A stretch of DNA of 64,000 nucleotides from Barthelona sp. PCE (GCA_040285745.1 JAUFOR010000002.1:1240001-1304000), one strand, 5' to 3'. Counted from the first letter of the stretch, positions 19,144 through 28,834 are shown. The notes: generated by a model from the sequence alone, not told the origin. Translations and numbers: made by a program.

Positions 19144-20694
19144 TTAAAATTCGAAAATTTGTCCAGTCCACTTGCTCAAACCAACGTGAAGACCAGTGGA
19201 TCGTAAATCATCAATGTTACGAGAATAAGTTGTACCTGAAATTAGTTCCTTGAATTCAACTGCAGCACCACCAGCATGATCTGGTTTGTAATCTAATTTG
19301 ATTGACTCCCACTGATTATCGTTACCGGAATAGTTGACAACAACCAAAACATTCTTCTTTGTTACCTTTGATGACCAAACCCATGCAACAACATTGTTAT
19401 TGGAGGTAGGAATCCAAGTCCAATACTCTGGATCTTGATTCAGTGTAGGGTGAGCATAAACATTTGCTAAACGCTGATAAAACCCGAATAAATCACTGTC
19501 AACAGGGTTCAGATGCCTTCTAAGAAATTGTACCTTCAGGCGTGTCTTCTGACCTGTCATCTGACCAGCCCAGAAAAATCTGGGACCAGGGAGTGTGAAA
19601 GCAATCATGCCTGCTGCTTTAGAAATTTGGAAATTATGATGGAATTCCTCCCAAATAGTTGGTTCATCATGGTTACCAAGGAACTTTACCATATGCACCA
19701 TCCATCTCTTCCTCCAGCCAACATAACTGCTTACGCTTCTGACATTGAGGGATTTCAAATCATCAAGCAGATTCTCTTTATCATAAAGCGCATCAAAACC
19801 AAGGTTTTGTAAAGGTCCTTCAGAATGCCAATATTGTTCACCAATAATATAAGTACCAAACTTAGCCTTCACCTGCTTGATAGCATAGGACCAGAACTCT
19901 TGCGTAGGACGAGAATAACCCCATGCATCAAGCTGAGGCTTCCAAGAATTCTCAAAGTTATCATTCATAACAACCATAGCCATATCAACACGAAGAGCAT
20001 CACACATGCTTGCAGCAGCCAACATGTTGTTGATGCTGTAGTGCATCGTCTTGGGTTCCCAATAATTAAGCTGAGCAACATCTCTCCAATGATCACCCTT
20101 ACCACTTGAGCCAAACGCTATACCGTTCTTATAGTAGACTTCGGGGTCACAGTCCCATCCCTCCGGACAACGAATGTAACACTCAGGGCATGCTTCAACG
20201 TTGGGGCTGTCGAGAGCAGTATGATTAGGAACGTAGTCGAGCATAAGACCAACACCATGACGTTTCAATTGCTGACGAAGAACAGCAAGGCCTTCGTTGC
20301 CACCAAACTCTTCAGCAACCACGAATTCGACAATGCTAAAAGGTGAACCAATAATATCAACTTTAGGATTACAGTTATCCATCAGCTTATGACAGTCTTC
20401 AAGGATATCTGGGTTATTGCGATCGAGGTTGGGACCAATCTCGCCCTTTTGCCAGACACCAAGTAGATAAAGCAGATCAAACTTGAAATCAACGATAAAG
20501 TTAATTTCAGCATCAGGAATGTTTGCAAAAGTGATCTTTGTACCATACTTCTGGGACAATGCGTACAACCAAGGGGCTGCAGATTGCTCAAATATGGCTG
20601 CATTTTGGTACTTATAAGAATTAGAAACTACTTCCATTTGGCCCAAAGTTATGCAAAAGATCAACAAGGTCACAAAAAGAATCCGTTTGAACAT
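19144..20694 (-). CDS. Secreted GH13 alpha-amylase-like glycoside hydrolase
   Basis: 516 residues with an N-terminal signal peptide (about 1-19, FKRILFVTLLIFCITLG). The GH13 conserved regions are in order. Region I is DYVPNHT. Region II is ALRVDMAM with the nucleophile Asp. Region III is IIGEQYW with the acid/base Glu. Region IV is FLGNHDEP with the transition-state Asp. All three catalytic carboxylates are present, so it should be active. A beta-rich C-terminal domain (about 410-516) is typical. The substrate is probably an alpha-glucan such as starch or glycogen. The product specificity (amylase, glucosidase or transglycosylase) cannot be decided by eye. There is no membrane anchor, so the enzyme is lysosomal or secreted. 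Confidence 0.88.
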   Translation of the reverse strand: MFKRILFVTLLIFCITLGQMEVVSNSYKYQNAAIFEQSAAPWLYALSQKYGTKITFANIPDAEINFIVDFKFDLLYLLGVWQKGEIGPNLDRNNPDILEDCHKLMDNCNPKVDIIGSPFSIVEFVVAEEFGGNEGLAVLRQQLKRHGVGLMLDYVPNHTALDSPNVEACPECYIRCPEGWDCDPEVYYKNGIAFGSSGKGDHWRDVAQLNYWEPKTMHYSINNMLAAASMCDALRVDMAMVVMNDNFENSWKPQLDAWGYSRPTQEFWSYAIKQVKAKFGTYIIGEQYWHSEGPLQNLGFDALYDKENLLDDLKSLNVRSVSSYVGWRKRWMVHMVKFLGNHDEPTIWEEFHHNFQISKAAGMIAFTLPGPRFFWAGQMTGQKTRLKVQFLRRHLNPVDSDLFGFYQRLANVYAHPTLNQDPEYWTWIPTSNNNVVAWVWSSKVTKKNVLVVVNYSGNDNQWESIKLDYKPDHAGGAAVEFKELISGTTYSRNIDDLRSTGLHVGLSKWTGQIFEF

Positions 20695-20989
20695 TTTGAG
20701 CTTTCAAAGCAACAAAAATAAGGATAAAAATATTTACACGTCATATGATCCGTTTTCGATCGCTTCATCTGTTCTAAGCGTTAGGGCCATTCGAATGCCA
20801 TCAATTCACCTTACTAAAATAAGAAAAGCTCATGCTGTAATTAATTACCAAATTGTAAAGAAATATCGATTGTATTTTTAAAGCTATAATTACAAGATGA
20901 GGTTAAATTCTTTCCAAGACATATAGCACAACCATGGAAATGGTATATTAGGCGTTCAACAAAAGTCTTGGGGTAAAACGAAAAATGTT

Positions 20990-22819
20990 TTATTGCAAGA
21001 ATATTGACTTAATTTGTGTCTGTGTAAACTCTGTGTTACATGTGGGACATGTCCTAGATCGTTTCGATCGTAATGTAGCAACACATTGACGACAAAAACA
21101 ATGACCACAATTTGACAGAACCACATTTTTCTCGTTCTTATAATCACACAATGAACAGCGGACCATGTGCGTGAGTGTATCAAGAGCACGTTGTGTATTT
21201 TCATCAACCGTAGTAACAGAATCAGGATCAATACCCTTATGACGAAGAATAGATTCAAGCCTACTGATTTTCTCCCTGAAATTCTCACGTTCAGTCGTAA
21301 TTTGCATCATCTCCTGTGTAAGAACATCAAAACGTTCATTAAATGTTTTGTTCTTTGATTCACTAATCTTCAATTCACTCTTCAGACTGTTAATTTTCGC
21401 TTCGCTCTTCTGGAACAGCTTCTCGAACTGTTTAATGTGTTTAGAATTGCGCTCTTGTTTAGTCTTTAGTGCATCATAATGCTCAACCTTCTTCTTAAAC
21501 TTGTTCTGTGTGTTGTCCAATCTGAGCTTCAGCTCCTCAATTAACTGGTTCTTACCAACCAATTCTTCATGTAACTCACTATTTGCTTTGGCTAAATCTA
21601 TCTTCTCAGTCTCCAACTTTGTGTAGTTTTCGAGGATACTCTTTAACTTATTCTCAGATTGCAGCAACCGGTTGTTAAGGCGTAACATCTCTTGTGCGTT
21701 AGTCTCATATATTTCACTGACTTCATCAAGTTCATTGAGTAGACCATCCTCACCTTCAACGCGACGTAACTTACACATCATTGTGAACTGTTTGGAGAGC
21801 TCCTTAACTTGCACGTTGATAGCCTCGTATTGTGCTGTAATATTACTGACCTCTTTTTCCATATCAAGGCTAAGATCATTCTCCGGAATGGCTTCCATCC
21901 CCTTATTACTTTGTTCTTTTTTATGAGATGAAATGAGCTTTAGTGCTTCACTCTTAAGAGTTGAAATACGTTCATTGATTGTAGCATTCAAATTCTTTAC
22001 CTTTTCGTCAAATACTTCTCTCATAAGATCTATCTCTGCATCTTTTTGTTTTAACTCGCTCTCAAGAACATCATTCTGCGATTTAAGCTCCTTGATCATA
22101 AGATTCTGTTCACGTTCACGATCTCCTTTATGCTCTTGCTCAAAAAACTCTCCATTCAACAACTTCTTGGTTTGCAAGAACTTTTCTGTATGAATAAAAG
22201 CGGCAAACATCTTGTTCTTTTCGTTCAGTTGATGTTGGAGACGTTCATGTTCTTCCTTCAAATTGGAATAATCCTCTGTCTTAAAAACATTGATAGTATT
22301 TTGGGGGACACGTTCAACAACTTCCTTCGTCTCCAATTGACGAATGATCTTCTTGTTCTCCGTTTGAAGACTCATAATCTCCTGTTTCTGACCCTGAACT
22401 CGTTTAGAAATCTGAATTATAGTGTGTTGTTGGCGTTTATCGACCTCATAGTTCCCCAGTGCAGTGGCAATACGGTCAAAGTCAAACAAGTTATCAATGT
22501 CTGACACGAGGTTCTTAACAGCCTGAATTGCTTCACCAACCTCTGTGGATAAAGCAGCTTGATTAGGGGATCCCATCATAAGTTTGGTGTAAAGAGCAGT
22601 GTGTTCTTTGACCTGACCGCTCGACAGGAACTTTAACTGAATCAGAGCACGTGCAAACCAATCCAATGAATCAGAAAGCTTCTTATTCTCAGCCTCAAGC
22701 GTTTTTACCTTGGTTTTGGACTGGTTCAGATCGTGTTTGTGTTCCAAAAGGCACTGCCGAAGACCGAAAAGCGCCTGATGTTCAATTTCATACTTATCGT
22801 CCGATTGAACAGCTTCCAT
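20990..22819 (-). CDS. BRE1: BRE1-type RING E3 ubiquitin ligase
   Basis: 609 residues. The first 550 are almost unbroken coiled coil. The last 55 are a C3HC4 RING beginning CSLCDYKNEKNVVLSNCGHC and ending CPTCNTEF. The distance of the RING from the C-terminus, and the closing phrase FTQTQIKSIFL, agree with BRE1/RNF20, whose RING sits at the extreme C-terminus after long coiled coils. BRE1 with Rad6 monoubiquitinates histone H2B. An unrelated coiled-coil RING protein remains possible. Confidence 0.83.
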   Translation of the reverse strand: MEAVQSDDKYEIEHQALFGLRQCLLEHKHDLNQSKTKVKTLEAENKKLSDSLDWFARALIQLKFLSSGQVKEHTALYTKLMMGSPNQAALSTEVGEAIQAVKNLVSDIDNLFDFDRIATALGNYEVDKRQQHTIIQISKRVQGQKQEIMSLQTENKKIIRQLETKEVVERVPQNTINVFKTEDYSNLKEEHERLQHQLNEKNKMFAAFIHTEKFLQTKKLLNGEFFEQEHKGDREREQNLMIKELKSQNDVLESELKQKDAEIDLMREVFDEKVKNLNATINERISTLKSEALKLISSHKKEQSNKGMEAIPENDLSLDMEKEVSNITAQYEAINVQVKELSKQFTMMCKLRRVEGEDGLLNELDEVSEIYETNAQEMLRLNNRLLQSENKLKSILENYTKLETEKIDLAKANSELHEELVGKNQLIEELKLRLDNTQNKFKKKVEHYDALKTKQERNSKHIKQFEKLFQKSEAKINSLKSELKISESKNKTFNERFDVLTQEMMQITTERENFREKISRLESILRHKGIDPDSVTTVDENTQRALDTLTHMVRCSLCDYKNEKNVVLSNCGHCFCRQCVATLRSKRSRTCPTCNTEFTQTQIKSIFLQ

Positions 22820-23207
22820 CGCTTATTTGTCAACAATGTATTGAAAAAGTAAAGGGCGGAGGGGGTACAGGGATGCTCCGACGAATAGAGCTTGTGATAT
22901 AAGTAAGATTCGTGAAATATTGATTTCTTGTAATAACTTGTGATAACAAAAAATTTAAAATAGTGAGTGCCACGTTTATGATGTATTCCACTCTCTCTCC
23001 ATTCTATAATGTACTGTTGAGAATATCCCTGTATAAGAACCTGTTTTATGGCTTTTTCACAAGAACAAGGAATTGGTCGTCAACAAAAGTACTGTACTTA
23101 CGTTTTTACACCACATACCTCAATATAAAACAAAAAACATCCTTGTTTCGATTTCTTATCCTTATCCTTGTTTCTTGATTTTAATCAGTTGTCTCAGCTT
23201 TTTTTTA
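22820..23207. other. Divergent intergenic spacer, 388 bp
   Basis: It lies between BRE1 and the small propeller-like gene. A short G-rich patch (22852-22876) sits just upstream of the BRE1 ATG and stands out from the AT-rich surroundings. I see no RNA gene. Confidence 0.5.
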
Positions 23208-24158
23208 ATGCCCACAATCGTTGAACATGATGACAGCGTAAATGAACTTAATGCTGTGCCATTAAATTTTAGTATAGATAAAAGGATGACTTATAACAAC
23301 TCAATGTCTTCAAACGGTCGGTATTTGGTTATACGCCAGGATGAATTTATTGTTTTTGAATACTCAGAAGAGAATAAGTGTTATGAGAAACTTTCATCAA
23401 TCAATTGCGATAAAGACGTTGTCTGGTGTTTTATGACCAATGATGGGTATGTTGTTCTAGGTGATCACTACTCCAACAACGTGTACGACGGTATCAGTGG
23501 TAAACTAACTGTCGAAACCGATATGTATGGTTTTGAGGAAGAAGCTTATGGATTATGCGTGTCCAATACCCTTGTCAATGGCTACATATGTGCCGCTGGT
23601 ATGTGCGGAGAGCTTCTGATTATGCAGTGTTTATTAGAAGATGAAACATGTCGCCTTTCAGTAATGACAGAAGACGTTTTCTGCACTGAAAGTGGTAGTG
23701 ATGATGCACCTGAAACCGGATACAGCTCTGTACATATTGCAGAGGATAACAGACATGTTTTTGGACTTTCTGACGAAAACCAAGTATACGTGTATTGTAT
23801 CGATACTGAAGAGATGATTGTACGACAGGTGGATACATCTGTAGATGGCTGCTTTGTATCAGGATCAGTAGACACTGGATTTTGGTTGAGCAGCTATAAT
23901 TGCAAAACACTCTATTATATCGACCCTGAATTCAACTTTGGCACATGCATAGAACGTGAAAATGCTAAATTTGTCACTTACAACAAAGACTATACCCATG
24001 GAAAATACGTAATTGATGGTAATATTGTAACGATTGATTTGAATAGCTCTGAGCAAGTTTCCGTAGTCCCAATTGGTGTTGAAGGACATCGCTGTATTGA
24101 TGGCAGCATATATTATTGTGTCGACGGTGTATCTTATATTGTAAGATGTGGCTTCTAG
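23208..24158 (+). CDS. Small beta-propeller-like protein, lineage-specific family
   Basis: 316 residues from ATG 23208. The upstream open frame is an AT-rich hydrophobic run that I treat as untranslated. It is all-beta by appearance. Strand pairs such as RYLVIRQDEFIVFEY, GYVVLGDHYSNNVYD and VYVYCIDTEEMIVRQVD recur with a 40-60-residue period, as in WD-like propellers without WD signatures. The phrase VVLGDHYSNNVYDGISGKL parallels MLLGDDYAFYIYTIEGDFL in the protein at 49976, so the two are probably paralogues. Function unknown. Confidence 0.7.
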   Translation: MPTIVEHDDSVNELNAVPLNFSIDKRMTYNNSMSSNGRYLVIRQDEFIVFEYSEENKCYEKLSSINCDKDVVWCFMTNDGYVVLGDHYSNNVYDGISGKLTVETDMYGFEEEAYGLCVSNTLVNGYICAAGMCGELLIMQCLLEDETCRLSVMTEDVFCTESGSDDAPETGYSSVHIAEDNRHVFGLSDENQVYVYCIDTEEMIVRQVDTSVDGCFVSGSVDTGFWLSSYNCKTLYYIDPEFNFGTCIERENAKFVTYNKDYTHGKYVIDGNIVTIDLNSSEQVSVVPIGVEGHRCIDGSIYYCVDGVSYIVRCGF

Positions 24159-24182
24159 TAAACTTAATGTATTGATGGGTAA

Positions 24183-24629
24183 CTAATCAGGAACTGCAAA
24201 ACAATAATATAGAGCTTCTTTCCTCAATGATTCAACAAAGGAAGGATTGGCAAACTTAATAATATACACACAATCAACAAAATCTTCTAGATCATAGGTA
24301 TCTAGAGAATCATTAAAGTTTGGGTAATCTGGCTTGGAATGAGATGAACTGATCAGCTGTATCTGTGAAATTACCTGATTCATGATCTGATAGGCCCATT
24401 TCTCATTGTGATAAGCGTGTGTTCGGAAATCTTCGCGAGATATCTGTTGTGAAAGGCACCATGGAAGATCTTTGCTATTTTCATGGACAATCATATCCGC
24501 GTAAGCCCTAAGAAACCATAATTTTGTATTGGGAATGGTGTTAAAATCTGGATGAGCGCTTATAATATTTAGCTTCACAACATCATCATTTATCTCATCT
24601 GTGATGACCTCAAATATAGGAATGAACAT
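24183..24629 (-). CDS. Small protein of unknown function
   Basis: 148 residues, not recognised. It is mixed helical with no signal peptide or transmembrane helix. It contains NTKLWFLRAYADMIV and DLPWCLSQQISREDFRTHAY. The phrase DLPWC followed by a short helix and R-x-F also occurs in the large protein at 42240-45083 (DLPWCYRSEFRIPRDF), which may be a shared small motif. The retrotransposon inserted about 180 bp upstream of its ATG, so its promoter may have been altered. Confidence 0.6.
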   Translation of the reverse strand: MFIPIFEVITDEINDDVVKLNIISAHPDFNTIPNTKLWFLRAYADMIVHENSKDLPWCLSQQISREDFRTHAYHNEKWAYQIMNQVISQIQLISSSHSKPDYPNFNDSLDTYDLEDFVDCVYIIKFANPSFVESLRKEALYYCFAVPD

Positions 24630-24810
24630 CTTGAGCCAATTTAAAAAAAAAGGCGATGCAAAAGAGAAGATAAAACAGAATAAAAGTGTTTACTCGAATA
24701 AATAGCGAAGAATTAAGCTGGCCTTACACATGGTACACATTTTGAGAACCATACAAGTGTATAAAGAAGGCAATTGAAAATCAACAAATCAAGAAGAAAA
24801 TTCAATATTC

Positions 24811-24943
24811 GGTGACATACAGGCGCTAGCCTTCAGACTTTATACTTGAGGTAGTAAACAGCGGAGGGGGACGAAGCGAACCGTCATGTGTAGTAGGTGT
24901 CCGTAGGACCCGATACGGTTTTTCTTACCTTTTTCAAAAAAAA
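24811..24943 (+). repeat. Split direct repeat A1 (left end of the element)
   Basis: 133 bp from GGTGACATACAGG to the end of a run of eight A. It matches A2 base for base apart from one A. It contains the small inverted repeat CCGTA-8 nt-TACGG (24901-24918). The left element boundary is placed where identity with A2 starts. Confidence 0.93.
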
Positions 24944-24980
24944 TCTTACTTTAGTATTGCTGCGCAAGAAATTAATTGCA

Positions 24981-25346
24981 ATGACATACTTTAGAGCGGA
25001 AAGGCAAACGAAAGAACAAGTTGCGCGCGCTATCCAGCATAGATGCGAGACGTATATTGCGCGCCTGAGTGTCGTGGTTATGGAGACCTTGTGCAAGGTC
25101 CACGAGGCGGATCCCGCCGGTAAAGCCCACTTGATTGAGGCTCTCCCGAGTTACGGGTGCGGCGAGTACGCCGACGTAATGCTCTCACCGTGCGTGTTGA
25201 GCGAGGACTTCCGGGGGTGGTTACAAGCATTGGGCGAAGATGAAAGTCAACAAGGTGTTGACAAGGTCCTTCCAGCAATTTCCTTTAGCCTAGAGAGGTT
25301 TAGGGAACTTGCAAATCTTTTGGCATGCGCCCATCCAAGTCATTAG
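24981..25346 (+). CDS. Retrotransposon ORF1, small protein of unknown function
   Basis: 121 residues from ATG 24981, about 37 bp after A1. It is helical and rich in Glu, Ala and Leu, with a few cysteines, and no known domain is recognised. Its end overlaps the start of the Gag-like ORF by 22 bp in another frame, suggesting coupled or reinitiated translation. Base composition is that of the element rather than the host. It may be a short Gag-related or regulatory protein. Confidence 0.6.
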   Translation: MTYFRAERQTKEQVARAIQHRCETYIARLSVVVMETLCKVHEADPAGKAHLIEALPSYGCGEYADVMLSPCVLSEDFRGWLQALGEDESQQGVDKVLPAISFSLERFRELANLLACAHPSH

Positions 25347-26476
25347 CCAAGAATATTGAGGAGTCGGACATTAGAGGAGTCCGGGAGATGATTAGAGCTG
25401 CCGAAAATCACTGGAAGGCAGCTCCGGCTCTCATAACGCAGGAACTGGATGCGTTCAGGGCAGCAAAGAGGGAGGCCGACAAGATCGAGGGAATATCGGA
25501 CGTCGACAAGAAACAGCTCATCAAGACGATTACGCAACAGGTAACGCATGCGAAGGAGCAGGCGCTGAACGAGACGCGGAAGCAGACAATGGCCGCGTGG
25601 GAAGAAGAACCATCCGATGACGAGACCGACACCCAGCACACGTCTTCGAACGCAGGAATGAACACCGCCATGCAGATCGCAAGGGACGCTACCGCTTTGG
25701 TGAGCGAGACGATGAAAGAGGCCAGGCAGAGTAGGATGAGAGCCACAACCTATAACGAACCTTTCGATGCGGGCATCCAACAAGACAAACTACTCAGGAA
25801 GGTCAAACACCAATGGCAAAGAGGTCTGACATACGATAAGTTTACTGCCGCCATGGACAAGTTCCTCGAGGCGGAGATAAAGCGCAACCCCACGATCTTC
25901 GCTGGCGATATTGATCTCGGGCTCTGGAAAGCGGACGACGTCCTTCCGGACGCGTTTGTTGAGGAGGTGACGGACGACCACAAGGATAATTGGTTCCGCG
26001 AGTGGCAAATTCGTCTGAGGGACTTCAAGACGATCTACGAGGACAAGGTCGGATCCCAGTATGAACACGAGTGGCAAACCAAGCGTTTGTACTTGCTGAT
26101 GGAAGCCGCAGCGGAAATGGCGTTGGGAGACACTCTCCTACTAATCGGCAAGCTGTATGAGGAACGGCCACACCTCATCCCGACCTTCATCGCTGCCGTC
26201 TCTCCATATGGTCCCAGCCGGGCCAACAGGGCGTCAGGTATCTACAACGACGAACTCAACGTCGACCACGTGCCTGACAACTGGGTTGACGAGAATCGCG
26301 TGAAGCAATTCCTCACTAAGACGCTGGGAGTCGGTAGCTCCGGCATCATGGTCGAGTTTGACCCCACCGCCACCAAGAAGGCGTTCAACCATTCCACGAG
26401 AGCCCCCAAGCGCACGCACCGTCCTAAGACGCAAAAGAAGAAACAAGCGTTTAGCGCCAAAGAGGAGGAGAAGTGA
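25325..26476 (+). CDS. gag: Retrotransposon Gag-like protein
   Basis: 383 residues from ATG 25325 to TGA 26474-26476. It is helical and charged, with a basic C-terminal tail (RAPKRTHRPKTQKKKQ) suited to nucleic-acid binding and no CCHC zinc knuckle. Its position before the RT frame and its composition are those of Gag in DIRS-order elements. The frame stays open after the TGA and runs directly into the RT ORF, so a Gag-Pol fusion could arise by stop-codon readthrough. Sequence similarity to known Gag proteins cannot be judged by eye. Confidence 0.7.
   Translation: MRPSKSLAKNIEESDIRGVREMIRAAENHWKAAPALITQELDAFRAAKREADKIEGISDVDKKQLIKTITQQVTHAKEQALNETRKQTMAAWEEEPSDDETDTQHTSSNAGMNTAMQIARDATALVSETMKEARQSRMRATTYNEPFDAGIQQDKLLRKVKHQWQRGLTYDKFTAAMDKFLEAEIKRNPTIFAGDIDLGLWKADDVLPDAFVEEVTDDHKDNWFREWQIRLRDFKTIYEDKVGSQYEHEWQTKRLYLLMEAAAEMALGDTLLLIGKLYEERPHLIPTFIAAVSPYGPSRANRASGIYNDELNVDHVPDNWVDENRVKQFLTKTLGVGSSGIMVEFDPTATKKAFNHSTRAPKRTHRPKTQKKKQAFSAKEEEK
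26474..26476 (+). other. Single in-frame TGA separating Gag-like and RT frames
   Basis: The Gag-like ORF and the RT ORF are in the same frame. Between them there is only this TGA (context AAG TGA AAT C) and no further stop. The first ATG after it is at 26669, inside a coiled-coil-like leader. Readthrough, or initiation at a non-ATG codon such as GTG 26528, would each explain RT expression. Confidence 0.7.
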
Positions 26477-28834
26477 AATCGTTCGTCTCCCCCCGCGCGC
26501 GATAGTAAATATCTATCCGACAAGGGCGTGGGAGACGCAAATGATCCCAATGCGGTCACAGCGCTCGCGGACAGGGTCGGCGAGCTCTCCATCGAGAACG
26601 TCAAATTGAAGAAGGAGATCAAGAGCCTCAAGAAGGAAATCCCTAAGAAGCAACTCAAAGCCGCGAAGATGGAACTTCGCGCAGCTACCAAACTCGTGGA
26701 GCTCGAAGACAAAAGACTAGAAGCCATCAAAGCTCGGGAAAGGAGCACACAGAAAACAAAAGCACCTGAGGACGTTAAACGGGATAAGCCCCGTAAGGAG
26801 AAAGCACCAACAGCTACTAGCGTGCAGAAGATGATCTCCAAGGAGATCAACAAACTCAAACACGAGGTTGTAGATGAGCGGAATAACGTCCAAATCTCAA
26901 GAAATCCGAAGGAGGTAGTCGGCACAGACACCATGCAGTGGCCGGCCGCGGCGCCACCAGTAGCTCTGCTGAAGCACCTCCCACCCGACATCTTCCAGAA
27001 GGGCGGCCCAAGTCAACGAGTACTCAAAGAGGTGGTCCTAGGGGTTACCGGAACATGGGATATCCTCGGAACAGACCAGATGAAGATCAATTCAGCCGAC
27101 ACGCCCACGGAACAGTTCGTTAGGGACGCCGCGCGCGTCGCTGGCCTCAGCTGCGAAGAAATTGAGAAGACAGTCCGACTGCTCGTGACTGAGGGCGTAA
27201 CGCGCGACATGGTCGTTATCGAAGGAAAGAAGCCTCGCAGGCAGGAGCCAGTACGTCACTGGTACAAAGACGACGCTGTCGAATTGAACCTGGCCGTAAC
27301 CGCGCTCAAAAGTAAGGACCTGATCAAAGAGGTCCCCATCGAAGAGATCGAGGACGAACGAAGGGCATTCATTTCCATCGGCGCGGTCCCGAAGAATGCA
27401 GAACCGGACTCAAACAACATGTTCGCTCCGACGCAGAAGTTCGAATTTGACGTCACATCGCCGGACAACGAGCACAGGGTTATCGTCGACTGTACTAACA
27501 CGAACTCTATGTTCGCCAACATTCCAATGGAACTCATCAAAACCCACTCTCTCGAGATTGTCATGGGTGGCAATCTCATGTATTCCGTCGACGCAAAGGA
27601 TGGTTTCACGCTCATTCCACTGGACGAAGAGCTACAAAAACTGTTCTCATTTACACACGAAGGTAAGCTTTATCAATGCACTAGAATGCCGTTCGGAGTT
27701 TCATTCGGCCCGGCCATCTTCGCCCGCATGATGAACCTGGCAACGACCGCAATGCGTGCGTTGGGATTCAACATCTGGAGCTACGTCGACGACGCTTTCG
27801 GATGGGAACGATCCCTCAGCAAAGCGAGGAACTCGATGATGCTGTTCATAATCATCGCGTCGAAACTTGGCATCAAGCTAAACTACAAAAAGTCCGTCAG
27901 TCCTTCGTACAAATTGGACATCATCGGCTACACGCTGAGCACCGACGACCAGTCTGACGGCGGCCGGCTAGTCTCAACAATTAGACCGTCGGACAAGAAC
28001 ATCAGAAAGATCAGAGAGATGGCTCGCGTAATGCGAAATAGAATCGACACAGCAGAACAAATCCCTGTCAGGGACATCATGAAGCTCGATGGCAAACTTG
28101 TATCATTTGCCAACGCCTCGACGATTCTTCAGCGGGTTCACCTACAGCTACAAGCAGTACTGAAGGATCTCGACGCCCAATACGATAACGCGATATTTGA
28201 CTCGAGCAGGAACAAGGGCCTACGCCTTCTCCTACCTCTTCCACTAGCCGACGCACTCACGAGCATCGTTGAATGTAACTTTGAACCGAAGACGCTGAGC
28301 TGCGGTAGAGCTAAGGTAACATTACTGAGCGACGCCATGAAGGACCAGAAACATATAGGCATTGGAGCGAAGGCATACCCAGACGACGACCAAGAGCTCT
28401 CGTTCGAACTTCTCCACAGGATGGGAGTGAACGAGCAAGGAGCAAGAAGGATGTTGACACTTCTCGACGATCTGCCAGAACAGGAAAGAGTAGACATCGA
28501 GCAGAACACTGTCGCAACAATCGCGGAGCAGGAGATGGTACCGATCGTCGAGCTACTCAAGACTAAGGGCAGACAGCTGAGGAACACCGAAGTCGTCTGG
28601 TATTGCGACAACACGAACGTATGCGCCGCTGTCGCGAAGGGCTACAGCAAAAACAAGGTCCTCAACAAGGGGGGCCCGCATAGTGATGGAACTGTGCGAA
28701 ATGTGGGACGTGATCGTCACACCAATCTACATCAACTCAGAACAGAATTATCTTCCAGACAGCATCTCAAGAGGAGCATCGTCGGAGTCGTGGACCAACT
28801 CTACGACATTCGTGCACGAGATTCTCCCAGCTAG
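26477..28834 (+). CDS. pol: Retrotransposon reverse transcriptase and RNase H (frame interrupted inside RNase H)
   Basis: The open frame follows the TGA. A charged leader (to about 26900) is followed by the RT. RT motif A is YSVDAKDGF, motif B is RMPFGVSFGPAIFARMM, and motif C is YVDD (near 27786). A thumb region follows. The RNase H has its first Asp in LLSDAMKD, Glu in TIAEQEMVPIVELL and second Asp in WYCDNTN. The final part of RNase H, with NYLPDSISR, is not in this frame. It is in the +1 frame from 28686. After the G run at 28669-28674 the remaining 50-odd residues here resemble nothing and are probably out-of-frame translation. The start is uncertain (readthrough, GTG 26528 or ATG 26669). 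Confidence 0.88.
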   Translation, partial: NRSSPPARDSKYLSDKGVGDANDPNAVTALADRVGELSIENVKLKKEIKSLKKEIPKKQLKAAKMELRAATKLVELEDKRLEAIKARERSTQKTKAPEDVKRDKPRKEKAPTATSVQKMISKEINKLKHEVVDERNNVQISRNPKEVVGTDTMQWPAAAPPVALLKHLPPDIFQKGGPSQRVLKEVVLGVTGTWDILGTDQMKINSADTPTEQFVRDAARVAGLSCEEIEKTVRLLVTEGVTRDMVVIEGKKPRRQEPVRHWYKDDAVELNLAVTALKSKDLIKEVPIEEIEDERRAFISIGAVPKNAEPDSNNMFAPTQKFEFDVTSPDNEHRVIVDCTNTNSMFANIPMELIKTHSLEIVMGGNLMYSVDAKDGFTLIPLDEELQKLFSFTHEGKLYQCTRMPFGVSFGPAIFARMMNLATTAMRALGFNIWSYVDDAFGWERSLSKARNSMMLFIIIASKLGIKLNYKKSVSPSYKLDIIGYTLSTDDQSDGGRLVSTIRPSDKNIRKIREMARVMRNRIDTAEQIPVRDIMKLDGKLVSFANASTILQRVHLQLQAVLKDLDAQYDNAIFDSSRNKGLRLLLPLPLADALTSIVECNFEPKTLSCGRAKVTLLSDAMKDQKHIGIGAKAYPDDDQELSFELLHRMGVNEQGARRMLTLLDDLPEQERVDIEQNTVATIAEQEMVPIVELLKTKGRQLRNTEVVWYCDNTNVCAAVAKGYSKNKVLNKGGPHSDGTVRNVGRDRHTNLHQLRTELSSRQHLKRSIVGVVDQLYDIRARDSPS
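28669..28674 (+). other. G6 run where RNase H changes frame
   Basis: Upstream of this run RNase H homology is in the RT frame. Downstream it is in the recombinase frame. Five G instead of six would join the two. It is either a one-base insertion in this copy, a base-calling error at a homopolymer, or a programmed +1 shift site. Confidence 0.7.

Noticed and set aside
22850-22880. G-rich patch sharing GCGGAGGGGG with repeat A of the element
   Set aside because: Only ten bases agree and the flanks differ, so chance similarity of G-rich sequence is the simpler reading.
26242-26991. Long minus-strand frame inside the retrotransposon
   Set aside because: It is a serine/leucine-rich shadow of the Gag/Pol region without any motif.
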